DNA from: an uncultured Acidimicrobiales bacterium | GTDB taxonomy: Bacteria; Actinomycetota; Acidimicrobiia; Acidimicrobiales; Aldehydirespiratoraceae | NCBI GenBank assembly: GCA_905480195.1 | Contig: CAJQPN010000014.1 | Coordinates: 1-64,000, forward strand | Direction of reading: 5' to 3' | DNA: 64,000 bases | Shown: in pieces, positions 8,506 through 17,115 of the stretch | Position numbering within the stretch: position 1 is the stretch's first letter | Layout of the letters: each line of letters opens with the position of its first letter | The notes under the pieces: generated by a model | What the model was told of the DNA's origin: nothing | What the model saw: only the letters and a program-made list of their open reading frames with translations | Databases searched by the model: none | Position numbers and translations under genes: made by a program

Positions 8506-9518
8506 TGGCCGACACCCGGACTGCGATCTCCGAGATCATCACCGGCCTCGGACTCTTCGGATTCCGCGACCTTCATCGGGCGCTCGCAGCACGACCTCGG
8601 TTCATCGTCAATGTCGACGATGTCGTCTACGACCAACTCGACGAAGCGTTCGCCAGCGGTGCCTACGCAGCGCTGTTTGACGTTGCATGGCGCAACGGCC
8701 AGAAGTTCGCTCGAGCAGAAGAAGGGCTGCGGGGTCGCCCACCGTGGACCGTGGAGTGGAAAGGGCCGCATCGGCCTCCGGCCTATGAGCAGATCCCGGC
8801 TGATCTTCGCGTCGATCACGTGTACCTCATCAGCTGCAAGTACGGGTCCAAAATTTTGCAGAACGCGTCGCCGTGGAACCTTTTTGACCGAGCCCTGAAC
8901 GAGCGTGAAAAACGTAGCGACGACTGGTTTGCAGAAGTGGCTCCCCAGTCGTACCAGGAGATCTACGACGAGGTGCGTGCCTACCTCGCCGATCGATCGC
9001 TGCCAACTCGAGTCGACGCGCTCGACGCCACTGACCGCGCACGACTTCGGCGCGCTCTACCCGGCCGGTGGCCGGTTGAGCTTCGCGAGCAATGGGAACT
9101 GGTTGCGTTCGAGATCGCTCGGGCCAGTTCGGCTCGTTTGCTCACGCGGCTCACGACCAAGAGCGAGCGCGAGGCGTTTGTGTGGCGGGTGTTGCGTCTG
9201 CAGGCAGCGCCCTATTTCGTACTCGGTGCCGATCTGAAGGAGCGATCCCTGAGCTATCGGGTCACCACTCCGTGGGACTTTCGCACGCGCTACGCCCTCC
9301 GCTCTGTCGACGTCTGGGGCGAGCACGCCGGCCAGCCGCTCGTCCGGTGGCGCGTCGACATTCACGACCGCGAACGACGCACCGACCGGGTCATCGACGG
9401 ACATGTCGAGGTGCGATGGAGCCACGGGAAGTTTGGAGGCGCACCCGAGGCCAAGATCTATCTCGACACGCCCCACCACGAGGTTGCCGGCTACGAACCG
9501 TTGACGGTTGGTGGTTGA
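8505..9518 (+). CDS. hypothetical protein, possible PD-(D/E)XK-like nuclease
   Basis: 337 residues, not assigned to a named family. An RVDHVYLISCKYGSKIL segment (Asp104, Ser110-Cys-Lys112) follows a VEWKG motif (83-87). The Asp, hydrophobic strand, small residue-x-Lys pattern is what a restriction-endonuclease-like core would show, and a helix-rich C-terminus with many Arg residues could bind DNA. This reading is inference. The gene is coupled by a one-base overlap to the 115-aa gene and ends 28 bp inside the convergent exonuclease gene. Confidence 0.6.
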   Translation: MADTRTAISEIITGLGLFGFRDLHRALAARPRFIVNVDDVVYDQLDEAFASGAYAALFDVAWRNGQKFARAEEGLRGRPPWTVEWKGPHRPPAYEQIPADLRVDHVYLISCKYGSKILQNASPWNLFDRALNEREKRSDDWFAEVAPQSYQEIYDEVRAYLADRSLPTRVDALDATDRARLRRALPGRWPVELREQWELVAFEIARASSARLLTRLTTKSEREAFVWRVLRLQAAPYFVLGADLKERSLSYRVTTPWDFRTRYALRSVDVWGEHAGQPLVRWRVDIHDRERRTDRVIDGHVEVRWSHGKFGGAPEAKIYLDTPHHEVAGYEPLTVGG

Positions 9519-10162
9519 TCGATCCAGCGCCTCGCATCGGCGCGACGCTCGACCAAGATGCGAGCGAGCATGGCGTCGGATGCGACGTAAGCCCGCCGCT
9601 CGGATTCGCTCAAGAGGTGAATGGCGCTTCGGTCCACCTCGATGAGCGGGAGTCCGACGAGGCGGGCGAGCGGCTTTAGGCCGCACGAAACTGGAAGGAC
9701 ACGCCCGACGTCGGACCGGTACACCAGGTAGCCGTCGATGTGGCCGAGTTCGTGCCACCGCCCCCGAACCCGCTCACGCTGATGGGGGAGTTGGTTTCGG
9801 CGACCGGAAAGCGTCGGGTCGTGCCAAATCGAGAGGCCGAGTGGCACGTCGAGTAGCTGCGCTCGCCGCGCAATGAACGGCAGGTCGAACCCTGAACCGT
9901 TCCACGTCACAAGGACACCGTCGCCGAGCCCCGCGAGCAGGGTGTCGAGCTCGATGAGCATGGTCGCCTCGTCGGGGCTGTCGAGGACGAAATCGGTTTC
10001 GGCTCCGGACACGGCGATGGAAACGATTGGCGCGACCGTCGGGTCGAGCCCGTTGATCGTGGTGTCGGTCTCGATGTCGAGGCCGTAGAGCGGAGGAAGT
10101 GTCAGGTTGATGTGCTGACTGTAGGCCTGTGGGCTGACGGCGTCTTGGCGATCGTCAACCAG
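9491..10162 (-). CDS. DEDDy-type 3'-5' exonuclease (RNase H-like), non-canonical start
   Basis: The frame contains all three exonuclease motifs: DIETD (Exo I, Asp29/Glu31), NGSGFDLPF (Exo II, Asp93) and YVASD (Exo III, Tyr192/Asp196), the signature of DnaQ/PolB-like proofreading nucleases. The first ATG/GTG/TTG in frame is GTG 10012, which would delete Exo I. The open frame reaches back to a TGA at 10166-10168, so I extend it to CTG 10162, which overlaps the stop of the upstream lipoprotein gene. Either a CTG start or a sequence error/frameshift explains this. Product 223 aa; function probably DNA or RNA trimming. Confidence 0.7.
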   Translation of the reverse strand: MVDDRQDAVSPQAYSQHINLTLPPLYGLDIETDTTINGLDPTVAPIVSIAVSGAETDFVLDSPDEATMLIELDTLLAGLGDGVLVTWNGSGFDLPFIARRAQLLDVPLGLSIWHDPTLSGRRNQLPHQRERVRGRWHELGHIDGYLVYRSDVGRVLPVSCGLKPLARLVGLPLIEVDRSAIHLLSESERRAYVASDAMLARILVERRADARRWIDQPPTVNGS

Positions 10163-11114
10163 CGATCACTCGAACCCGGTAGAAGGTCGGCCAGCGCTTG
10201 CCTCCGAGTAGCAGGGTCCCGTCGCCGAGGTCGGCGATGCCGTTGAGTACGTCACCACTCATCGCGACCGGCGTGGCGGCTACGAGCGCACTCGCATCGA
10301 TTGTCGCCACCACGGCACCGTCGCCTCGAACCACCACGAGGACGTTGCTGAACCACACATTGGCGATGATGTGGTCATCGAGGCATTCCAGTTCGTTGAG
10401 GTTGGTGACCGGTTCGCCACGCAATCGCACGTCCACGGTGCTGAGCACCTCGAAGGTGTCCGCATTGCGCCATCTGAGGGTCGATGATCCGTCACTCATC
10501 ACAAGGCGGTCGTCGGCGAGGCACAGCCCCCACCCTTCGCCTTCGTAGGTGAACGGGTCGAGGGGAGTCAGATCGGGCAGACCCCAGCGTCGGGCCACCC
10601 CTTCTTGCCATGTCAGTTGGATGATTGTGTCACCGACCAGGGTTGCCCCTTCCCCGAATTCCGTTGCGTCGAGCTCGGCGATTGCAGTGACCTGTCCGGA
10701 GTCGAAATCGACGAGCCGGATCGTGCTGAACCCTCGCAATCCTGTCGACTCGAGAACAGCGCCATCGGCGAACAACTCGAGGCCCTGCGTAAACGCTTCT
10801 GGGTCATGGGGGTAGGACTCGAGGACCTCGACGGACCAAGTCGGTGGCGTAGTGGGATCGAGGGTGCGCGGATCGACTGGCCAGACCGAGGGGGCGGGCT
10901 CACTGGTTCGTTCGCTTGTCTTTGGTTTCACGGTGCTCTTCGAGACCACGGCCGGATCGAGGTCTGCTTCGTCCGGCTGAACCTCGGCGTCCGCCGGTGG
11001 CGTGATGGCTTGGTTCAGTTGGCCTTCGTCGCTGTCACTGCCGCAGCCAGAACCCATGAGCAAGACGCTGAGCAATGCGATGAGGGCAGACGGCGGGCGC
11101 ATGTTCGTCGGCAT
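10155..11114 (-). CDS. glutaminyl-peptide cyclotransferase-like lipoprotein
   Basis: 319 residues. A signal peptide ends in a lipobox (LLMGSGC), then comes an acidic/Thr-rich linker to about residue 85, then the beta-propeller of the bacterial/plant-type glutamine cyclotransferase family: YPHDPEAFTQGLELF, ESTGLRGFSTIRLVD, TWQEG, TYEGEGWGLC and LNELECLDDHIIANVW. These enzymes convert N-terminal Gln to pyroglutamate. The catalytic Glu region (EGEGWGL) is intact, so the lipid-anchored protein is probably active outside the membrane. ATG 11114 is chosen; TTG 11135 and ATG 11102 are alternatives. Confidence 0.85.
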   Translation of the reverse strand: MPTNMRPPSALIALLSVLLMGSGCGSDSDEGQLNQAITPPADAEVQPDEADLDPAVVSKSTVKPKTSERTSEPAPSVWPVDPRTLDPTTPPTWSVEVLESYPHDPEAFTQGLELFADGAVLESTGLRGFSTIRLVDFDSGQVTAIAELDATEFGEGATLVGDTIIQLTWQEGVARRWGLPDLTPLDPFTYEGEGWGLCLADDRLVMSDGSSTLRWRNADTFEVLSTVDVRLRGEPVTNLNELECLDDHIIANVWFSNVLVVVRGDGAVVATIDASALVAATPVAMSGDVLNGIADLGDGTLLLGGKRWPTFYRVRVIAG

Positions 11115-11135
11115 TCTTGCAGCGTTGCGGCGCAA

Positions 11136-11362
11136 TCACGGGGTCGACGTCTCGTCATCGGGTGGGTCGAGCACGCTGGCCTCGAGTTCGTCGAACATCT
11201 CCGACTTGATCGCTGGTTGATCGGGGAGCGCTGGTAGGAGGTGACCCCCGCACTCCGTTCGATTTCGGCTGCCCGTGGCGCGATGACCCCGAGAATGGAC
11301 CAGACAGATGGCGCGAGTCGCGCAAGGGTCTCGGGACTGGAACTGTTCGGGGACAGGGCCAC
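11136..11362 (-). pseudogene. possible broken small gene (frameshift)
   Basis: From GTG 11362 the minus strand reads a protein-like frame with high third-position GC (SPETLARLAPSVWSIL...GVTSYQRSPIN). Near 11215 that bias jumps by one base into a second frame that continues as EMFDELEASVLDPP and stops at 11136-11138, directly ahead of the cyclotransferase gene. Joined, the two parts give about 73 residues. This is either a decayed gene or a single-base sequence error; the product is unknown. Confidence 0.25.
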
Positions 11363-11575
11363 CTCAGCTTTGAAGTCCGCAGCGCGACCTCTGTTGCTTC
11401 TTGCGCTTGTATCGGTGTGTTCGTGCCGGCAGCAGGGAGGGTGTTGTTGTCAACGGTGGTGGTCGGGTGGCGGTGGCCGTTTCGTCCACTGGGAGTGACT
11501 CAACGGAGCGCCACGACGCCGCGGTCGCAGCGAGGACCGAGACGACGTTGGCTCCACCGGTCTCACTTCATTGCG
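11363..11575. other. intergenic stretch with no supported gene
   Basis: Between the possible pseudogene and the stop of the CoA-transferase I see no frame with convincing codon bias, no RNA gene and no clear terminator. Short open frames here are Trp/Gly/Cys-rich and look non-coding. Confidence 0.5.
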
Positions 11576-12790
11576 TCAGTTTGCTGCAGGTTCACCCACT
11601 GTTCCCTTCGCAAGAAGGGACTCGATCTGGTCAGCGCGGCCGAGTTCGGTGAGGATCTGACGTGTGTGCTCGCCGAGTTCGGGCGCCATGCTTCGCGGCG
11701 ACCAAGGCGTGGCACCGAAATCGGCTGGGGTGGCGATCATGTTGGTGGTCGTCTCACCGTCAGGAACCTCGACGAGCGCGCCGCTTGCGTAGAACTGGGG
11801 ATCGGCGAGTAGGTCGTCGGGAGACTGCACCGGGGCCCAGAAGTGATCTGGTTCGGTTGCGAAGATCTCGATCCACGCGTCCATGGTCTTGGACGCAAAG
11901 ATCTCGTCGAGTTCGGCGATCAACTCACGAGCGTTCTGACGTCGGCTGCGGGTGTCGGCGTAGCGCTCGTCCTCCTGCCACTCCGGCCGCCCCACGACCC
12001 GCGTCAGTGGTGGCCAGTGTCGGTCCCCCTCGAGACCGACGATCCAGAAGCGCTTCCCGTCACCCGACGAGTAGTTGTTCGTCGTTGGATTGCCCATCTG
12101 TTCGCGCTGTCCGATCTCGAGAGTGAGCCCCCAGCCGAGGAGGACCGAGAGATCGAAGCTGATCGTGTAGAGCCCCTCGCGCAGGAGCGATGTCGACACG
12201 ACCTGGCCTTCACCGGTCTTCTCGCGGTGGTAGAGCGCAGCACACACCGCAGCGGCGGCAGCAAGCCCGGTGTTGTGGTCACCCATTCCTCCGCGTTGAA
12301 ACGGTGGGTCGCTTCCCGGTGGCGTAAGGAGATGAGCAATACCGCTCCTGGCCCAAAACGCTGCAATGTCGAATGCGGCGCGATCAGCGTCCTCGCCCTC
12401 CATGCCGAAGCCGGTTACGGCTGCGTAGATCAGCTTCGGGTGGCGTGCTGACACACTGTCGGGGTCCAGCCCGAGCCGCTCGAGTCCACCGAGCCGCACA
12501 TTCGTGACCAGCACATCGGCGTCGGCGATGAGTTGCTCCGCAATCGATCTGCCGTCGTCGCTCGTGAGGTCGAGCGCGATGCTTCGCTTCGAGCGGTTGT
12601 CCATCTCGAAGATCGGGTTGTTCGGCATCTCTGCGCCGAGCATGGAGCGAAATGAGCGACAGGGATCGCCACCAAGCGGTTCGATCTTGACGACTTCAGC
12701 GCCCCAGTCGGCGAGGATGCCGCCGCACGCCGGCCCAGCGATCCAAACACCGAGTTCGACAACTTTCACTCCGTCGAGCGGTCCAGGCAT
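11576..12790 (-). CDS. CaiB/BaiF family CoA-transferase (class III)
   Basis: 404 residues. The N-terminal LDGVKVVELGVWIAGPACGGILADWGAEVVKIEP block and the AAFDIAAFWARSG segment, whose Asp would form the acyl anhydride, identify a class III CoA-transferase, which moves CoA between carboxylic acids. ATG 12790 has a GGAGG tract five bases upstream; the longer open frame to 12832 adds a non-conserved leader. It is divergent from the amidohydrolase gene. Substrate unknown; the surrounding acyl-CoA genes suggest activation or racemisation of fatty or aromatic acids. Confidence 0.92.
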   Translation of the reverse strand: MPGPLDGVKVVELGVWIAGPACGGILADWGAEVVKIEPLGGDPCRSFRSMLGAEMPNNPIFEMDNRSKRSIALDLTSDDGRSIAEQLIADADVLVTNVRLGGLERLGLDPDSVSARHPKLIYAAVTGFGMEGEDADRAAFDIAAFWARSGIAHLLTPPGSDPPFQRGGMGDHNTGLAAAAAVCAALYHREKTGEGQVVSTSLLREGLYTISFDLSVLLGWGLTLEIGQREQMGNPTTNNYSSGDGKRFWIVGLEGDRHWPPLTRVVGRPEWQEDERYADTRSRRQNARELIAELDEIFASKTMDAWIEIFATEPDHFWAPVQSPDDLLADPQFYASGALVEVPDGETTTNMIATPADFGATPWSPRSMAPELGEHTRQILTELGRADQIESLLAKGTVGEPAAN

Positions 12791-12960
12791 AGCTCCTCCT
12801 CGTCCACGCACACTAGGTGCCATCTGCTGCACCGAGCGAGGCAGATTGTCCCTCGCAGCTGCGAACTGTCGACACGAGCCGGACTGGTTCAGCGCTACTG
12901 CCGCAAGGCTGAGAGGAAGGCGGTTCGACCGGTTCTCAGCAGTTTCGTACGCTGGAGAGC

Positions 12961-14697
12961 ATGTTCGATCTCCTCATTCGCAATGGCACGGTCGTCGACG
13001 GGACCGGTGACGACCGGCGCGTTGCCGACCTGGCGATCATCGATGGCGTGATCGTCGCGATCGGAGAGGGCCTCGAGGGTGATGCTCACGAGCTGATCGA
13101 TGCGTCTGGGTTGCTCGTCACTCCTGGTTTCGTCGACGTACACACGCACTACGACGGTCAGGTCACGTGGGATGAACTCCTCGAGCCGAGTTCGCTACAC
13201 GGTGTGACCACCATCGTGATGGGTAATTGTGGCGTCGGGTTTGCTCCCGTCACGCCCGGGTCGGAAGAGTGGCTGATTCAGTTGATGGAAGGCGTTGAGG
13301 ACATCCCCGGGGCTGCGCTCAGCGAGGGCATTGCCTGGGAGTGGGAAACCTTCCCCGAGTTCCTCGACGCTCTCGAGAAGCGGCGATGGAGCGTCGACAT
13401 CGGCACCCAGGTTGCTCACGGCGCCGTTCGCGCCTATGTGATGGGGGCCCGCGGTGCTCGAAACGAGCCTGCTGACGCCACCGAGATCGCAGCGATGGCC
13501 AACATCGTCTGTGAGGCTGTTGCAGCTGGTGCTCTTGGTGTGTCGACTAGTCGAACCATCGCCCACCGAGCCATGGACGGCGAACCGGTGCCGGGGACCT
13601 TTGCTGCCGAGGACGAGTTGTTCGCCCTCGGCTACGGCCTTCGCGATGGCGGGGGAGGCATCTTTGAACTCGCACCTGCCGGCGTTGCCGGCGAAGACGT
13701 GGTCGCACCGATGCAGGAGGTCGACTGGATGGTGCGGTTGAGCGCTGAGACCGGGCAGCCCGTCTCGTTTGCAATGCTCCAGGTGAGCAGTGCTCCCGAA
13801 CTCTGGAAGCACCTCCTCCAAGCTTCGATCGACGCAATCGACCAGGGCGCCGACATTCACCCGCAGGTCGCTGGGCGCCCCTTCGGCGTACTCGTCGGCT
13901 GGGAGACCGGCCATCCCTTCCTGCTACGACCGAGCTACCGAGCGATCGCAGACCTGCCGTTGGCCGAACGCATCGTCGAGCTGCGCAAACCCGACGTTCG
14001 CGCAGCGATTCTTGGCGAGGCCGACATCGAGAGCAGCGGGCTGTTGATCGAAGGTCTGGCGGGCCTCGCTGCCTCGATGCTCGACAACATCTTCATCCTC
14101 GGTGACCCGCCCGATTACGAGCCCACTGCCGATCGGTCGATTGCTGCGATAGCGCGTGCCCGCGGGATCGAACCGCTCGAAGCGGCCTACGACGCGTTCT
14201 GTGCCGAGGATGGGCGCGCGCTACTGATGCTGCCGCTACTCAACTACGCCGACGGTGATCACGAGGCGATACGGGCCCAGTTGACCCATCCCCAGTCGGT
14301 GAGCGGCCTGTCAGATGGTGGTGCGCACTGCGGGATCATCTGCGACGCGTCGCTGCCGACAACCATGCTGACGCACTGGACCCGAGACCGGACTCGGGGT
14401 GAGCTCCTCCCGCTCGAGTGGATCGTGAAGAAGCAGACCCACGACACGGCCGAGCTGTATGGCATGTCTGACCGCGGCACCCTCGAGGTGGGGAAGCGAG
14501 CCGATGTGAACATCATCGACTTCGCCAACCTGCGCCTCCAGACGCCCGAGATGATCTACGACCTGCCTGCTGGTGGTCGTCGCCTCATCCAGCGTTCCGA
14601 GGGGTACGTGGCCACGATCGTGGCGGGCGAGATCACGCGCCGTGACGGCGTTGACACCGGCGCACGGCCTGGTCGTCTCGTTCGCGGGCGTCGCTGA
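12961..14697 (+). CDS. N-acyl-D-amino-acid deacylase family amidohydrolase
   Basis: 578-residue amidohydrolase-superfamily enzyme. The metal motif VDVHTHYDGQ (His61, His63), the bridging-type Cys at about 90 (MGNCGVGFAP) and the late catalytic Asp in SDGGAHCG match the D-aminoacylase subtype, which hydrolyses N-acyl-D-amino acids; many relatives have other amide substrates. TACGCT at 12948-12953 ends 7 nt before ATG, suggesting leaderless transcription. The F420-type oxidoreductase follows after one base, so the two are co-transcribed. Confidence 0.88.
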   Translation: MFDLLIRNGTVVDGTGDDRRVADLAIIDGVIVAIGEGLEGDAHELIDASGLLVTPGFVDVHTHYDGQVTWDELLEPSSLHGVTTIVMGNCGVGFAPVTPGSEEWLIQLMEGVEDIPGAALSEGIAWEWETFPEFLDALEKRRWSVDIGTQVAHGAVRAYVMGARGARNEPADATEIAAMANIVCEAVAAGALGVSTSRTIAHRAMDGEPVPGTFAAEDELFALGYGLRDGGGGIFELAPAGVAGEDVVAPMQEVDWMVRLSAETGQPVSFAMLQVSSAPELWKHLLQASIDAIDQGADIHPQVAGRPFGVLVGWETGHPFLLRPSYRAIADLPLAERIVELRKPDVRAAILGEADIESSGLLIEGLAGLAASMLDNIFILGDPPDYEPTADRSIAAIARARGIEPLEAAYDAFCAEDGRALLMLPLLNYADGDHEAIRAQLTHPQSVSGLSDGGAHCGIICDASLPTTMLTHWTRDRTRGELLPLEWIVKKQTHDTAELYGMSDRGTLEVGKRADVNIIDFANLRLQTPEMIYDLPAGGRRLIQRSEGYVATIVAGEITRRDGVDTGARPGRLVRGRR

Positions 14698-14698
14698 C

Positions 14699-15628
14699 GT
14701 GCGATTCGGCCTCGGGATCCCGGTCGGGGCACACCCGATGCCGCAGTGGATCCAGTCGGCCGACGCAATCGCAGCAGTCACCCGGGCTGCGGCAGACAGT
14801 GGGTTCGATCACGTTTTCGTCACCGATCATCCGGCTCCGTCGCGCCGCTGGCTTGCGGCAGGTGGCCACGACACCTTCGATCCGTTCGTCTCGTTGACGG
14901 CAGTGGCGCTCGCTGACCCGACGGTCGGCCTGCTGACCAACCTCGTCCCGTTGGCGTATCGGCACCCCCTCATCCTTGCGAAAGCTGCCGCATCGCTCGA
15001 CGTCCTTGCCGGCGGTCGGCTCACACTTGGCGTCGGTGTGGGTTATCTCCGGAGTGAGTTCGCGGCGCTCGGCGTTCCGTTCGACGAACGCAACGCTCGA
15101 GTCGATGCTGCGCTTCGCACCCTCGGTCGGCTATGGGCCGACGGCTCGGTCGAGGTGACGCACAGCACGGGCCGAACCGACGAGATCATGCCGCTTCCGC
15201 TGCCGCCACGAGGATCGATCCCGATCTGGATCGGGGGTAATGCCGCCCGCACCCGACAGCGGGTTGTCGACCATGCCCAGGGATGGATGCCGATGCCGAA
15301 TCCGGCTGCAGTCGCCCCGACCGTTCGCAGCCCGGCGATCGAAGGCCCTGAGGATCTGGCTGCGATGCTTCTCGATCTTCGCCGCCGGGTCGACCGGGCT
15401 GAGCGAACCGAACCGATCGAGGTCGTGTTCGTTGTTCGCGAAGGGGGCGATCCAGCGACTCCGGATTTCGAGGTCAACGAGCACCTCGACGCGCTCATCA
15501 CGTACGTCGACCTGGGAGTGACCGGCACCAACGTCACCATCGAGGGACGTGACCTGAGCGAGACGCTCGACGGGGTGGCGAAGTACGGTGCGGCGGTCAT
15601 CGAGCCGTTCAAGCTGCGAGGGGAGTAA
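14699..15628 (+). CDS. LLM class (luciferase-like) F420-dependent oxidoreductase
   Basis: 309 residues of the luciferase-like TIM-barrel family; FVTDHPAPS, VGLLTNLVPLAYRHPLILAKAAASLDVLAGGRLTLGVGVG and IPIWIGGNAARTRQR are diagnostic. In actinobacteria such enzymes usually use F420 and reduce or oxidise diverse organic substrates. GTG 14699 follows the amidohydrolase stop by one base; longer in-frame starts lie inside that gene. Specific substrate unknown. Confidence 0.88.
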   Translation: MRFGLGIPVGAHPMPQWIQSADAIAAVTRAAADSGFDHVFVTDHPAPSRRWLAAGGHDTFDPFVSLTAVALADPTVGLLTNLVPLAYRHPLILAKAAASLDVLAGGRLTLGVGVGYLRSEFAALGVPFDERNARVDAALRTLGRLWADGSVEVTHSTGRTDEIMPLPLPPRGSIPIWIGGNAARTRQRVVDHAQGWMPMPNPAAVAPTVRSPAIEGPEDLAAMLLDLRRRVDRAERTEPIEVVFVVREGGDPATPDFEVNEHLDALITYVDLGVTGTNVTIEGRDLSETLDGVAKYGAAVIEPFKLRGE

Positions 15629-15630
15629 CG

Positions 15631-16101
15631 ATGGCAAGGGCCGGAGGCGCAGAACGTTTCGTTCTCGCAGCACAGGAGCTTGGGTTAGATGTCGATGCGA
15701 TCACGTATCCCGAAGGTACGCGCACGGCAGCCGAAGCCGCAGCGGCCATCGGCTGTGCGTTGAGTCAGATCTGCAAGTCGTTACTCGTGATCGGGCCTGA
15801 GGGGCCGGTCCTCGCCCTTACGGCCGGTCACCATCGCGTCGATCTCGACGAACTCGGCACGCTTGTCGGGGGCGAGGTCCGCATGGCCGACGCTCGCGAA
15901 GTGCTCGCCTCGACCGGTTACGCGATCGGTGGCACGCCGCCGTTCGGTCATCCAAATCCGATCCGAACCGTGGTCGATCCGGCCTTGCTCGATCACGAAA
16001 TCATCTATGGCGCGGGCGGCACACCCGATCGGTGTTTTTCGATCCGTCCGAGCGAGCTACTCGAAGTGACCGGAGCGGAGCCGGTTCGGTTCACCCTCTG
16101 A
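15631..16101 (+). CDS. YbaK/EbsC-type aminoacyl-tRNA editing domain protein
   Basis: 156 residues forming a free-standing YbaK/ProX-like editing domain. The conserved Lys in QICKSLLV and the GGTPPFGHPNPIRTVVDPALLDHEIIYGAGG block place it among trans-editing deacylases that remove mischarged amino acids (e.g. Cys or Ala from tRNA-Pro). It starts two bases after the F420-type oxidoreductase and probably shares its mRNA. Confidence 0.85.
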   Translation: MARAGGAERFVLAAQELGLDVDAITYPEGTRTAAEAAAAIGCALSQICKSLLVIGPEGPVLALTAGHHRVDLDELGTLVGGEVRMADAREVLASTGYAIGGTPPFGHPNPIRTVVDPALLDHEIIYGAGGTPDRCFSIRPSELLEVTGAEPVRFTL

Positions 16102-16214
16102 GATTCCGGGGACGACGCAGCCGAGGCGAACGACGCGACTTGACGGGCCGTTTCTTGCTGATCCGCGATCGCTGATTGCCGTCACTTCCCGGTGGCGGCA
16201 TAGGTTTGAAGGCC

Positions 16215-17114
16215 ATGGGGATATGTGAAGGACGTGTCGTGATCGTCACCGGCGCAGCCCGCGGCCTCGGGCGTGCACATGCCCTTGCCTTCGCCGAGGC
16301 CGGTGCCTGCGTCGTGGTCAACGACCTAGGTGTCGAACGGGATGGATCCGGCGGAACATCGGCCGCAGCGCAGGAAGTCGTGGCCGAGATCCGTGCCGGT
16401 GGCGGTGTAGCAGTCGCCAACGGCGCCGATGTCGCCGACTGGGACCAGGCCGAGGCGATGATCGGTCAGGCGGTCGACGAATTCGGGCGGTTGGACACGC
16501 TCGTGTTGAACGCTGGTTTCCTGCGCGACCGGATGCTCGCCGGAATGTCGGAAGACGAATGGGACTCGGTCATTCGTGTGCACATGAAAGGCCATTTCGC
16601 GCCGGCGCGCCATGCGATCGAGCATTGGCGGAAGCGAGCGAAGTCGGGCGAAGACGTCGTGGCCCGGGTGGTGAACACCTCGTCGGGCGCTGGCCTGAAC
16701 GGCTCGATCGGCCAAGGGAACTACGCAGCGGCCAAGGCTGCGATCGCTCAGCTGACGGTTCAGCAGGCAGCCGAGTGGGGTCGGTACGGAGTCATGGTCA
16801 ACGCCATCGCGCCCGATGCCCGAACCCGCATGACGGCAGGGATCTTCTACGACGCAGAAGCTCCCGAGGGCTGGGATCCGAAGGCACCGGACAATGTCTC
16901 ACCGCTTGTCTTGTGGCTGGGGAGTGCGTGGTGTGACGTGACCGGTCGGGTATTCGAGGCCACTGGTGGCCAGCTCAACGTCTGCGATGGTTGGCAGAAG
17001 GGGCCGATTGAGTCGGTCGGTGACCGACGGATGTCCGGCGAAGAAGCCGGAGAGCTCGTGCACCGGTCGATCGCTGCCGCGCCCGACCCGGCACCGGTGT
17101 ACGGCGCCTCTTGA
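16215..17114 (+). CDS. SDR, MFE-2-type 3-hydroxyacyl-CoA dehydrogenase-like
   Basis: 299-residue SDR. TGAARGLGRAHALAFAEAGACVVVNDLG at 12-39 and the YAAAK catalytic pair resemble the dehydrogenase domain of multifunctional enzyme type 2 (17-beta-HSD type 4), which oxidises (3R)-hydroxyacyl-CoA with NAD. The C-terminal 60 residues extend beyond the core. ATG 16215 follows a TAGGTT hexamer by 8 nt. The acyl-CoA dehydrogenase starts one base after its stop, consistent with a beta-oxidation unit. Confidence 0.88.
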   Translation: MGICEGRVVIVTGAARGLGRAHALAFAEAGACVVVNDLGVERDGSGGTSAAAQEVVAEIRAGGGVAVANGADVADWDQAEAMIGQAVDEFGRLDTLVLNAGFLRDRMLAGMSEDEWDSVIRVHMKGHFAPARHAIEHWRKRAKSGEDVVARVVNTSSGAGLNGSIGQGNYAAAKAAIAQLTVQQAAEWGRYGVMVNAIAPDARTRMTAGIFYDAEAPEGWDPKAPDNVSPLVLWLGSAWCDVTGRVFEATGGQLNVCDGWQKGPIESVGDRRMSGEEAGELVHRSIAAAPDPAPVYGAS

Positions 17115-17115
17115 C

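Noticed and set aside
11241-11652. Plus-strand small frames ahead of the CoA-transferase end.
   Set aside because: Cys/Trp/Gly-rich, no start signal, no codon bias.
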